A stretch of DNA of 64,000 nucleotides from Lentibacter algarum. Lineage in GTDB: Bacteria; Pseudomonadota; Alphaproteobacteria; Rhodobacterales; Rhodobacteraceae. Positions 49,661-58,603 of the stretch are shown piece after piece. Both the position numbers and the translations under genes were made by a program. Positions within the stretch are counted from its first letter, which is position 1, and each line of letters starts with the position of its first letter. The notes below the pieces were generated by a model, which made no database searches, was not told where the DNA came from, and worked only from the letters and a program-made list of their open reading frames with translations. Location of the stretch: positions 1,240,001 through 1,304,000 of the forward strand of contig NZ_CP158687.1 in the NCBI RefSeq assembly GCF_040580765.1, in the 5' to 3' direction.

Positions 49661-50362
49661 ATGTCAACTGTAGACTCAACGGGCGCAGCGGCGCAGCAAG
49701 CCATTTTCGACAAATTGGGTATCAACACCCAGAAGTCGGCGACAGAACGTGCAAGCGGTGACAAGCTTGGCCAAGATGATTTTTTGCAACTCATGACCGC
49801 CCAGTTGCAAAACCAAGATCCGTTCGCGCCAATGGAGAATGGGGACTTTATTGCACAGATGGCGCAGTTTTCGACAGTTTCTGGGATTGAAGAAATTAAC
49901 ACAAACCTTAAAACTCTTTCAGGTGAGATGCAACAAACGCGGATCGCGACCGCCTCCACTTTGCTGGGCCACTCGGTGCTTGTGCCAGGCGCGATCGCGC
50001 GGCCAGATGACAACGGTGAAATTCATGGTGTTTTCGAGCTACCCCAGGCAGCAAGCGCTTCTCGCGTATCCTTTAGCGATGCCTCAACTGGCGAGTTGCT
50101 TCACAGTGAAGATCTAGGGCCACAAGGCACAGGCCTGGCTGGGTTTAGCTGGACAAATATCCCGACTGAATTGCGAGAGGGTAATAGAAAAATCAAAGTC
50201 GATATTGCAGCCAATACTGGCAAAGGCATGGAGACAATGGGCCCCTCAATTTATGCACGGGTGCTTTCAGCTTCGTCTATTGGCGATGTTTCTGACAGCC
50301 CAATGCTAGATGTCGAAGATTATGGCACGATTGATGCAGGCTCGGTGAGCCGCATCCGCTAA
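49661..50362 (+). CDS. flgD: Flagellar hook assembly protein FlgD (hook cap)
   Basis: Protein of 233 aa. The N-terminus has the export/capping region LGQDDFLQLMTAQLQNQDPF and the C-terminus a FlgD Ig-like/tudor domain (ASRVSFSDASTGELLHSEDL). FlgD caps the growing hook and allows FlgE subunits to add beneath it. It lies 14 bp after flgC. Confidence 0.92.
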   Translation: MSTVDSTGAAAQQAIFDKLGINTQKSATERASGDKLGQDDFLQLMTAQLQNQDPFAPMENGDFIAQMAQFSTVSGIEEINTNLKTLSGEMQQTRIATASTLLGHSVLVPGAIARPDDNGEIHGVFELPQAASASRVSFSDASTGELLHSEDLGPQGTGLAGFSWTNIPTELREGNRKIKVDIAANTGKGMETMGPSIYARVLSASSIGDVSDSPMLDVEDYGTIDAGSVSRIR

Positions 50363-50419
50363 GGCGCAAATTACTTGAGGGCTGAGTTATGCCCAAAACA
50401 CGATAGGAGAGGGTAACAT

Positions 50420-53400
50420 ATGTCATTTTACACAGCATTGACTGGCCTTAACGGCGCGCAGGCCGATATTTCGGCAACATCCAACAACATTGCCAACGTT
50501 GGGACAACGGGTTTTAAGAGAAGTCGCGCTGAATTTGGCGATATCTTCGCAACCTCACCTTTGCAGAATGCCTCCTCTTCAATCGGTTCGGGCACGATCC
50601 TCAAAGGGATCAAGCAACAGTTCACGCAGGGCAACATTGCCTCCTCGCTCAACGCGCTTGACCTTGCCATTTCGGGGCAGGGCTTTTTTGCTTTGAAGCC
50701 CTCTCTCACCTCTACTCAAACGGTCTACACTCGCAACGGCTCGTTTAACGTGGATAACGATCGGTATGTTGTCGACAGTGCGGGCCAGTATCTGATGACA
50801 TATCCTGTCAACCTTGACGGCTCGGTTACAGCGAAAGACCTCGACAGTGCCGTGCCTTTGCAGCTTCCTGTCACCTCGGGCGAGCCAAAAGCCACAGGCA
50901 AAATCGACTTGGGCGTGAACGTACCCGCCGATGCGCCTGTCGTGACCGACCTTGAGCAATTTGCTGATGGCTACCAGTTTGATCCGAGTGATGCGAACAG
51001 CTACACAAACTCGACTTCGATCACCATCTTCGATGATTTGGGAAATCCGACAATTGCCACGATTTACTTCATCAAGACACAAAACGCTTCTGCCGAAGAC
51101 CCTACAAACAAATACGACACACGTTTGGTCATCAATGATACGATCATTGACCCTGACCTTGTGAGCGCTGTTGATGACACGGGAAAGCAGCTTTTTATTG
51201 ACCGCTTTGGCGCACAGACGACCGCGGTTCCTGATGACAACTACTTCCTCGAGGGGAAGGGTGCGCCGCTCTATAAAATGGATGACTTGAACCAACAGGT
51301 CAAGTCTCAACCCGCGACGCTCCAGGGTGAGCAGAGTAGCTTTGACTTTGGTGAAGAAGGCGACAAACTTGTCGAGATTGTAACAGACCCCTTATTGTTT
51401 AAAGCGACGCGAGAAGCGGGTAATGCGGATAGTGACATTTACTGGGGCAAAGACTTTTTGACTGTCAACGTAGACGACGGCGATGCGCCTGTTTCGATTA
51501 ACCTGCGTCCCGGGAAATACAATGCCGAGCAACTCGCCTCCGAAGTGGAGCGGGCGATTAACGAGGCCTATGGCGACGATAAGAAGATCCAGATTTTCCA
51601 GAACGTTGATGATAAACTGACAATTGATCTCTTTAAGTTATCAGCCGATGGTACACTGCAAGGGTTGGGCGACAACAAAATCGAAATCGATTTGCTCCAA
51701 GACAGCTCTGTTTCAACGTTAATGGGTATGGATGTTGAGGGTGCTTCTCCTGATTTTACGCGCGAGGAGTTCTTGGCTCACACCCAAGCTCGCCTTGTTG
51801 ATGAGCTGAACGACTATATCTATGACCCCGATGGCTCCCTCGGCACCGGGGCTGCAACGCTTGGTGTTGAAGGCCGCCTTTTTGTGCGCAGCATTGGTGC
51901 GGCTATGGATGGCCCCTATGACCAGCCAGAGGTTATCACAATAACGCATACACAAGACACGGACGCTGGCGATACCGTGTCCCAGGATCGTTATTTGGCC
52001 CACTCCTATTATGGGAAGCGCCCCAGCTTGTCAGTCTATGATCAAAAAGCAGAGCTGTTGGAAGTTGATGCGGACGGAGCTATCCATGCGGATGGCAATG
52101 CTGTTGTCTATGATAACACCCAGAACACTCTGACGGTATATGTGCCAAATGATTTTGGAACGCCGACGTCGTCCTCAATTCGTCTTGTGGGGGCTTCGAC
52201 AGATGCTGATTTCCAAAACCATCTCAATGGTCGTGAGCTTCGTATATTTGAAAATGTAGCGACTGATAACTATCGGATGCTGCGCATTGACACCAGCGGG
52301 CTCAATCTTCCTGAAGCCGGGTTCAATTTGGACAGCGACAATATTTCTATCCTCTATGAGCCTTCACAGGATCTGGAAGCCTTTTTTGAAGGGGCAACTT
52401 CCACAATTGCAGGCGGTTTTGAAACGTTTAATTCAAAGCGGATTGTGGTGCGCGAAACGGGTGAAGCCGCGATGCGTGCATCAGACGAAAAATCGCTGAA
52501 TGAAGCCATTATATTCGGGAGCACTTTGATCGACACGACGGGTGTGTCGCTTGCCAAGCTGGGGCTGCCCGCCTCAGGCACGCCTGTTGTGGCCACTGAG
52601 ACTGTCGCTTCAAATGCCGCAGCTGTGGTCGCAACTGAGACGACAGCCGCAGACTCTACGACTGCGGAGGTGCATACGCTTGCTCTCGGGCTTACGGCGT
52701 TTGACAAGCGGCTGACCACCATCAACATTGGCAGTGACAGCATCACAGCGGATCTGCGCAAGCTTGACCATGCGGATATGGCTGCGGTTGTAACAACGCT
52801 GAATGCGCTGCCTGCCGCGACCGCCGCAGGGGTCACCTTTTCCACCACGGGGTCTGACTTGGTTGTGACTGCAAATGCCGTTAACACGGATTTGGGTGTG
52901 GTAAGTGTTGCGACTGCGGAGACGCATACCTTGTCTTTGGGCTTGGCGGCCTTCAGCGAAAAATTCAACAACATCAGCATTGGCGACAAAACAATCAGTG
53001 CTGATTTTCGAGCGCTTGATCATGATGACATGGCGGCGGTTGTGGCAACGCTTAACGGCTTGCCTGCAACGGCAATTGCAGGTGTTACGTTTTCAACAAC
53101 AGGCTCTGATCTTATTGTGACGGCGAATGCGCTGGCGGATGATCTTGGTGCTGTCAGCGTGGCGACTATTTCCAATGGCGCCAGCAGCAAGGTGGCTTGG
53201 GTTGATGAAAATAACCCGCCGATCAAAATTGCCTATGACGAAACAAATCAGCGTCTGCAATTTAATGTTGATCGCACGGTTTTGGGCACTGGCACAGGCA
53301 GTAACTTCAACGCCTTCACCGTTTATGGCGCGTCTGATGCCGACAGCACCAACGGCCTTGGCATTCCTGCGGGTGGCAACGCTGAGCAAGTGCTTATTCG

Positions 53401-54778
53401 TGGCGGCGAAATTCTATCCACTGAGCCTTTCATTGCGGATGGTGAGGAAGTGCAACTCAACGACAAGCGGTATGGCGTTTCGGTGAGCTACAATGGCGAC
53501 ACCAAATCTTTCACCGTGGCGAGCGGCACGACAGGCGAAAACATTGACGCAAACGGCGCTCTCGGAGTGGCAACTGATCAGAAAGCGTCAAACATTCAGA
53601 TTGGTCGACGCATTATTTCGACCAGTGGTGATGGCAGCACAGATTTGAGCGAAAGCATTGATCTGGACAGCCGTATTATTGGCGGTGGCGAAAACGCACT
53701 CTTTGGCTTTGGCGCGTCCAAGCAGGACTTCAGCTTCCAAGAGGGGCGTGGCCTCGCTGCGAAACCTGCAGTTGCAACAGGTCGTGCGGCACAGGGCGAC
53801 TTGACGGAGGTGTTCCGGTTGACGTCCAACAATGGCGAAAACCGCTTCAACGTCTCGGTCAACGGCATCGCGGGTATCATTGATATCCCACCAGGCAACT
53901 ACGTTGGCACGACTCTGGCGACGGCACTTGAAGAGCGGATCAACCAAATTTCTGATCCTGTCACGGGCCAAACAGTTGGTGGCGTTACAGTCCGTTACTC
54001 AACTGTCGACAACGGTTTTGTGTTCCAAACGGGCACAACAGGCGATGGCTCTACGATTAAGGTAAAGGGAGCCGCGCGCTTGGGCCTAGATGAGGTTCCT
54101 TTGGGCGTTGGGTCCGTGCCAAGAATCTTTAATTTGGTCCAAGCCACCAATGCCGATGGCATCGCGCTTTACGTGGACCCTGAAGGCAATGTTGTGACAA
54201 CGCCGCCGGCAGAAATGGTGGATGGTTATTTCCCGCTTTACATTGATGAGGGAGAGCTGACCTTTGATAAAACAGGTAAGCTTGTCAGCCCGAAAAACAA
54301 TGTGCGCTATGAACAGCAGGCTGAAGGCTTCTCGATTTCATTGGATATTGATTACTCAACATCCAGTCAGTTTGCCCAGCCATTCTCTGTTCTATCCGTC
54401 GAGCAAGACGGTTTCACATCGGGTCGTTTGGATGGTTTGGAAATCGACAGCTCGGGAACCATTCGTGCGAACTATACCAACGGGCAAAACAACCCGCTTG
54501 GTAAAATTGTTGTGGCAAACTTCAACAACCAAAATGGTTTGAAGCAAATTGGGAATGCAACATATGTTGAAACGGCTGTTTCTGGAACGCCACAAGTGGG
54601 TGAAGCTGGGGCCGAAGGATTTGGCAACATCTTGTCAGGCTCGCTTGAGCGATCAAACGTTGATATTACCGAAGAACTAGTGAACTTGATTACTGCGCAA
54701 CGGAACTATCAAGCCTCTGCCAAAGCAATTGAGACAACCACGAGCCTTACTCAAACGATCATCAATATTCGTATGTAA
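50420..54778 (+). CDS. flgE: Very large flagellar hook protein FlgE
   Basis: Hook protein of 1452 aa, about three times the usual 400-450. The ends are normal: FYTALTGLNGAQADISATSN with SNNIANVGTTGFKRSRAEFG, and the C-terminal EELVNLITAQRNYQASAKAI. The large middle (about 100-1300) is beta-rich. Residues 752-835 and 836-919 are tandem copies (HTLALGL..AFDKRL and HTLSLGLAAFSEKF). GGAGAGGG precedes the start. The extra domains would lie on the hook surface. The following genes are in normal order. Confidence 0.9.
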   Translation: MSFYTALTGLNGAQADISATSNNIANVGTTGFKRSRAEFGDIFATSPLQNASSSIGSGTILKGIKQQFTQGNIASSLNALDLAISGQGFFALKPSLTSTQTVYTRNGSFNVDNDRYVVDSAGQYLMTYPVNLDGSVTAKDLDSAVPLQLPVTSGEPKATGKIDLGVNVPADAPVVTDLEQFADGYQFDPSDANSYTNSTSITIFDDLGNPTIATIYFIKTQNASAEDPTNKYDTRLVINDTIIDPDLVSAVDDTGKQLFIDRFGAQTTAVPDDNYFLEGKGAPLYKMDDLNQQVKSQPATLQGEQSSFDFGEEGDKLVEIVTDPLLFKATREAGNADSDIYWGKDFLTVNVDDGDAPVSINLRPGKYNAEQLASEVERAINEAYGDDKKIQIFQNVDDKLTIDLFKLSADGTLQGLGDNKIEIDLLQDSSVSTLMGMDVEGASPDFTREEFLAHTQARLVDELNDYIYDPDGSLGTGAATLGVEGRLFVRSIGAAMDGPYDQPEVITITHTQDTDAGDTVSQDRYLAHSYYGKRPSLSVYDQKAELLEVDADGAIHADGNAVVYDNTQNTLTVYVPNDFGTPTSSSIRLVGASTDADFQNHLNGRELRIFENVATDNYRMLRIDTSGLNLPEAGFNLDSDNISILYEPSQDLEAFFEGATSTIAGGFETFNSKRIVVRETGEAAMRASDEKSLNEAIIFGSTLIDTTGVSLAKLGLPASGTPVVATETVASNAAAVVATETTAADSTTAEVHTLALGLTAFDKRLTTINIGSDSITADLRKLDHADMAAVVTTLNALPAATAAGVTFSTTGSDLVVTANAVNTDLGVVSVATAETHTLSLGLAAFSEKFNNISIGDKTISADFRALDHDDMAAVVATLNGLPATAIAGVTFSTTGSDLIVTANALADDLGAVSVATISNGASSKVAWVDENNPPIKIAYDETNQRLQFNVDRTVLGTGTGSNFNAFTVYGASDADSTNGLGIPAGGNAEQVLIRGGEILSTEPFIADGEEVQLNDKRYGVSVSYNGDTKSFTVASGTTGENIDANGALGVATDQKASNIQIGRRIISTSGDGSTDLSESIDLDSRIIGGGENALFGFGASKQDFSFQEGRGLAAKPAVATGRAAQGDLTEVFRLTSNNGENRFNVSVNGIAGIIDIPPGNYVGTTLATALEERINQISDPVTGQTVGGVTVRYSTVDNGFVFQTGTTGDGSTIKVKGAARLGLDEVPLGVGSVPRIFNLVQATNADGIALYVDPEGNVVTTPPAEMVDGYFPLYIDEGELTFDKTGKLVSPKNNVRYEQQAEGFSISLDIDYSTSSQFAQPFSVLSVEQDGFTSGRLDGLEIDSSGTIRANYTNGQNNPLGKIVVANFNNQNGLKQIGNATYVETAVSGTPQVGEAGAEGFGNILSGSLERSNVDITEELVNLITAQRNYQASAKAIETTTSLTQTIINIRM

Positions 54779-54801
54779 TGTCAATTTAGAAAGAAAATGC
54801 T

Positions 54802-55560
54802 ATGGATAGGATGATCCACACCGCGTTGAACTCGCTTCACAACCTGCATGATATTCGCCAAACCACCGCCCAAAACCTGAGTAGTGTTGATATCCCTGGA
54901 TTTCGGACGGATCTTCCCAATGATGGTGCAGCGGCGTTTGTTGAGGCGATGGACGCGGCGTCTGCGCGGGTCATGAATTTGGAAACAGGGAAGGCGGGTT
55001 TTTCGAATAAACAGGGTGCTTTACGGCAAACAGGAATACAAACAGACGTTGCGATTGTTTCTGAGGGGTATTTTTTCGTAAAGCCCGCTAATGGAGAAAT
55101 CGCGCTTGATAGGCGCGGAGACTTTTACCTCAGTCCAGAAGGATTTTTACAAAACGGAGCTGGAGATTTGGTTTTGGACGACGGGCTGCAACCAATTGAG
55201 CTTCCGGCGTTCAACGAGTTTCAGATCTCAAACGTTGGTGAGATATCTATCGCTCAATTTGATGGCCCTGAGGGACAGTTTCAAAGTTATGGATTTTTGG
55301 GTTTAACATCTGCTACATCGGAGGCTTTGACAAAGGGTGATGATGGCAAAATCCGCCGCTTCGATGGAACAGTTCCAGATCCAAAACAAGGCCCTTTGCT
55401 CGCGCAGGGTATGCTTGAACAATCAAATGTAGATCCTGTTGCACAGTTAGTGCAATCTATTGAAGCGCAACGGCAATTTGAAATTGGGGTGAAGTTTATC
55501 AAGATGGCTGAAGACATTGACCGCGGAGGAGCCGAATTGATGCGATTGCCACAAAACTGA
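54802..55560 (+). CDS. flgF: Flagellar basal-body rod protein FlgF
   Basis: Proximal/distal rod protein of 252 aa. The N-terminal motif is degenerate for the class (NLHDIRQTTAQNLSSVDIPG) but the C-terminal FLG_bbr_C region is clear (MLEQSNVDPVAQLVQSIEAQ and RQFEIGVKFIKMAED). Twenty-three bp follow flgE. Confidence 0.88.
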   Translation: MDRMIHTALNSLHNLHDIRQTTAQNLSSVDIPGFRTDLPNDGAAAFVEAMDAASARVMNLETGKAGFSNKQGALRQTGIQTDVAIVSEGYFFVKPANGEIALDRRGDFYLSPEGFLQNGAGDLVLDDGLQPIELPAFNEFQISNVGEISIAQFDGPEGQFQSYGFLGLTSATSEALTKGDDGKIRRFDGTVPDPKQGPLLAQGMLEQSNVDPVAQLVQSIEAQRQFEIGVKFIKMAEDIDRGGAELMRLPQN

Positions 55561-55619
55561 CACTGGCTTGGCATGGCTCTTGCAAGATAGTGGTGAGCCT
55601 CTGATATAGGAGTGGTAAA

Positions 55620-56408
55620 ATGTCTTCAAGCGCAATGCATGTGGCCAAAACTGGCCTGAATGCCCAACAAAATAAAATGCAGATAATTGCCAACAACTTG
55701 GCAAACGTTAACACAACAGGCTTTAAACGCGACCGCGCCAATTTTGAAAGCCTCCTGTATCAGACAATCCGGTCAGGCGGCGCTCAGACTGCTGACGGTA
55801 ATATGCTAACGTCGGCCTCTACCGTTGGCACGGGTGTGACTATGGTGAACACTCAAAAGCTATATTCTCAAGGTAGTCTCATTAGTACGGATAACTCGCT
55901 TGATCTTGCGATTGATGGGTCGGGATTTTTCCAAGTGCTGATGCCGGACGGGCGTATGGGTTATACCCGCAACGGAACATTTTCCCGCAATGGCGAGGGC
56001 ACGTTAACCACGTCAAGCGGCTATGTCGTCCAGCCTGAGGTTGGGATTCCGGACAATGTCAGCGAAATCAATGTGTCGGCGGACGGTATTGTGTCTGTCA
56101 AGCTTGCTGGCGAGACCCAGCCGCAAGAAGTTGGACAATTGACGCTGGCCAATTTTGCCAACCCACGGGGGCTTCAGCCCGTAGGTGAAACATTCGCCGT
56201 TGAAACACCTGCCAGTGGAGCCCCCATCGAAGGTGCGCCTCTTAATGGTGGCTTTGGCAAACTTGTGCAAGGATATCTTGAGGGATCTAATGTAAATGTT
56301 GTTCAACAACTTGTCGACATGATCGAAACCCAACGCGCCTATGAGGTCAGCTCAAAATCAATCTCATCTGTTGATGAGATGATGCGTTATCTCTCGAACA
56401 ATCTGTGA
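55620..56408 (+). CDS. flgG: Flagellar distal rod protein FlgG
   Basis: Distal rod protein of 262 aa, the usual length. N-terminal LQIIANNLANVNTTGFKRDR (here MQIIANNLANVNTTGFKRDR) and C-terminal YLEGSNVNVVQQLVDMIETQ are diagnostic. It overlaps the flgH frame region by a few bases. Confidence 0.95.
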   Translation: MSSSAMHVAKTGLNAQQNKMQIIANNLANVNTTGFKRDRANFESLLYQTIRSGGAQTADGNMLTSASTVGTGVTMVNTQKLYSQGSLISTDNSLDLAIDGSGFFQVLMPDGRMGYTRNGTFSRNGEGTLTTSSGYVVQPEVGIPDNVSEINVSADGIVSVKLAGETQPQEVGQLTLANFANPRGLQPVGETFAVETPASGAPIEGAPLNGGFGKLVQGYLEGSNVNVVQQLVDMIETQRAYEVSSKSISSVDEMMRYLSNNL

Positions 56409-56419
56409 GGAGCGAACTG

Positions 56420-57091
56420 ATGGTCAGCTCAAAAATTGTCTGTTTGGCGTTTGGTGCGATGGCGCTAGCAGGGTGTGGAACAACTTTTGTTGAAGAGCAA
56501 AATAGCCTCCAATATAGCCCTGTCATGCCGCAAGCCGCGCTTGAAATTCAGACAGGGTTTGCTTCGGGTGCGATTTACAACCCCTCCCAAGCAGGTCTTT
56601 TTGCAACTGATAGGCGGGCAAGTCGCGTCGGAGATATCCTAACGATATCCTTTTCTGAACGTTTTCAAGCCACGAAATCGCAGAATGCAGCCAACGGTAA
56701 GGCTGCGAGTTTCGAGATGAGCTTACCGAATGTGCTGGGTTTGGATAAGCTATCGAACGGGCTTAGCACGGGCACCACGCAATCCTTCTCTGGCTCTGGC
56801 TCTGCGGCGCAATCAAACAGTTTGACGGGGCAGATGTCTGTAACTGTTGCGCGTGTATATGAGGGTGGAAACCTAGAAATTCTGGGCCAAAAAAAGCTCA
56901 CGCTGAACAATGGAGATGAGTATATCCGTGTGCGAGGTATCGTGCGCCCAGAAGACATTTCGTCAAAGAATGTTGTCTTATCAGATAGAATTGCCAACGC
57001 CGAAATCAAATATATCGGAGCGGGTGATGTGGCCGATACAGGCAAGGTCGGTTGGTTACAGCGCGCTGCTACAACTCTTTCACCCTATTGA
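56420..57091 (+). CDS. flgH: Flagellar L-ring lipoprotein FlgH
   Basis: Outer-membrane L-ring protein of 223 aa from ATG 56420 (GTGAGGAG 7 nt upstream). The signal peptide ends in the lipobox LAGC (Cys19). Conserved features: [20 protein letters not shown] and [20 protein letters not shown]. An ATG at 56405 gives five extra residues but a worse ribosome site. Confidence 0.93.
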   Translation: MVSSKIVCLAFGAMALAGCGTTFVEEQNSLQYSPVMPQAALEIQTGFASGAIYNPSQAGLFATDRRASRVGDILTISFSERFQATKSQNAANGKAASFEMSLPNVLGLDKLSNGLSTGTTQSFSGSGSAAQSNSLTGQMSVTVARVYEGGNLEILGQKKLTLNNGDEYIRVRGIVRPEDISSKNVVLSDRIANAEIKYIGAGDVADTGKVGWLQRAATTLSPY

Positions 57092-57105
57092 CAGTGGATA
57101 AAAAA

Positions 57106-58242
57106 ATGGCCCTGCCGCATTGTATCAAACCTCTATTTACAGCCTTTTTGATGACGGCTTTTCTATCGCAAGCTGCCATGGGCGAACGTATCAAAGACAT
57201 TGCCAGTGTCGCTGGGGTGCGCTCTAATCAACTTGTCGGCTATGGTATTGTGGTTGGTCTTGCGGGCACGGGTGATGGCAGCTCGGGGCTGACGTTGCAG
57301 TCGATGCAGGCCATGGTCTCACGCTTTGGTCTTGTCACGGAAGTTTCAGGGCTGAATGCAAAAAATGCTGCCGCTGTTATGGTAACTGCAGAGCTTCCAC
57401 CTTTCTTAAAGCCGGGGCAGACGCTGGATATCACCGCATCTACCATGGGCGGAGCGAGTTCGTTGCGGGGCGGCACATTGCTGATGACGCCTCTCTTGGG
57501 CGCCGATGGTGAGACCTATGCCATTGCACAAGGCAACCTTGTTGTTGGCGGTTTAGGGGTTCAGGGTGCGGATCAATCCTCGCTGGTGGTGAATGTTCCG
57601 ACCGTGGGGCGCGTTCCGCGTGGCGCCTCGGTTGAGCGAATGGTGCCCAGCTCATTTCTGGAAACCCCACATCTTGTGCTAAACTTACACAAAGGAGATT
57701 TCACGACAGCAACAAACACTGCAGAGGCCATCAACGGGATATTTGGCCCCGATGTGGCTGTGCCACTTGATGCTAACTCCATACGGGTCCGTGCGCCCCA
57801 AGACCCAAGTCAGCGGGTATCGTTTGTTTCGTTACTTGAGAACGTTGAAGTGACGCAAGCCGAGCCGCCCGCCCGCGTGATCATCAATTCGCGCACCGGC
57901 ACCGTTGTGATTGGTGGCAATGTGCGTGTCACACCAGCAGCGGTAACACATGGCTCAATGACCGTGCGGGTCAACGAGGATTTTAATGTTGATCAGGGGC
58001 AGACGGTTGTCACAAATGGTGATCAGACAATTGTTGCAGACAATGAACCCGTGGTGACACCCGACACAGAAATTGATGTTGAAGCCGAGCCGGCGCGTGC
58101 CTTTATTTTTGACACAGGCGTGTCCTTGTCGTCATTGGTAGACGCCATCAATGCCGTCGGTGCATCTGCTTCAGACCTTGTTGCCATTCTAGAAGCTTTG
58201 CGCGAGGCGGGCGCATTGCGCGCCGAGCTTGTCGTGATTTAG
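57106..58242 (+). CDS. flgI: Flagellar P-ring protein FlgI
   Basis: Periplasmic P-ring protein of 378 aa from ATG 57106. A Sec signal peptide ends near [20 protein letters not shown]. The body is highly conserved ([40 protein letters not shown]). It forms the bushing for the rod in the peptidoglycan layer. Confidence 0.95.
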   Translation: MALPHCIKPLFTAFLMTAFLSQAAMGERIKDIASVAGVRSNQLVGYGIVVGLAGTGDGSSGLTLQSMQAMVSRFGLVTEVSGLNAKNAAAVMVTAELPPFLKPGQTLDITASTMGGASSLRGGTLLMTPLLGADGETYAIAQGNLVVGGLGVQGADQSSLVVNVPTVGRVPRGASVERMVPSSFLETPHLVLNLHKGDFTTATNTAEAINGIFGPDVAVPLDANSIRVRAPQDPSQRVSFVSLLENVEVTQAEPPARVIINSRTGTVVIGGNVRVTPAAVTHGSMTVRVNEDFNVDQGQTVVTNGDQTIVADNEPVVTPDTEIDVEAEPARAFIFDTGVSLSSLVDAINAVGASASDLVAILEALREAGALRAELVVI

Positions 58243-58250
58243 GTGGCGTT

Positions 58251-58601
58251 ATGGGTGACTCTCTGAACAACTTCATGAAGCCGGCTGCACTGATGCAGCT
58301 GCGCAGTTCAACTGGCAGTTCGGCGGCTTGGAACAGAACAACTGTCGACACAAGCAAGAGTCAACGTGAGCAATTGCAAGGAGTTGCCAAGGAATTTGAG
58401 GCTGCCTTCTTGGCTGAATTCTTAAAACAAGGGCGCGCAGGCGAATTGGCTGAGGGTATGTTTTCCTCGGAAGCAGGCAAAACATTTCAAGGTATGCTTG
58501 ATGTTGAAATGGCGCGTGCAAGCTCAGGTGGGTTAAACTTGGGGATCGCTGACGCAATGGTTGAACAACTTGGGCGCGGCTTGCCCAAAGAGGTCAAATA
58601 A
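58251..58601 (+). CDS. flgJ: Rod-binding protein, FlgJ N-terminal type
   Basis: Protein of 116 aa corresponding to the rod-binding/capping half of FlgJ (LQGVAKEFEAAFLAEFLKQG, FSSEAGKTFQGMLDVEMARA). The muramidase domain of enterobacterial FlgJ is absent, as is normal in alphaproteobacteria, where a separate enzyme is used. It lies between flgI and flgK. Confidence 0.85.
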   Translation: MGDSLNNFMKPAALMQLRSSTGSSAAWNRTTVDTSKSQREQLQGVAKEFEAAFLAEFLKQGRAGELAEGMFSSEAGKTFQGMLDVEMARASSGGLNLGIADAMVEQLGRGLPKEVK

Positions 58602-58603
58602 AC

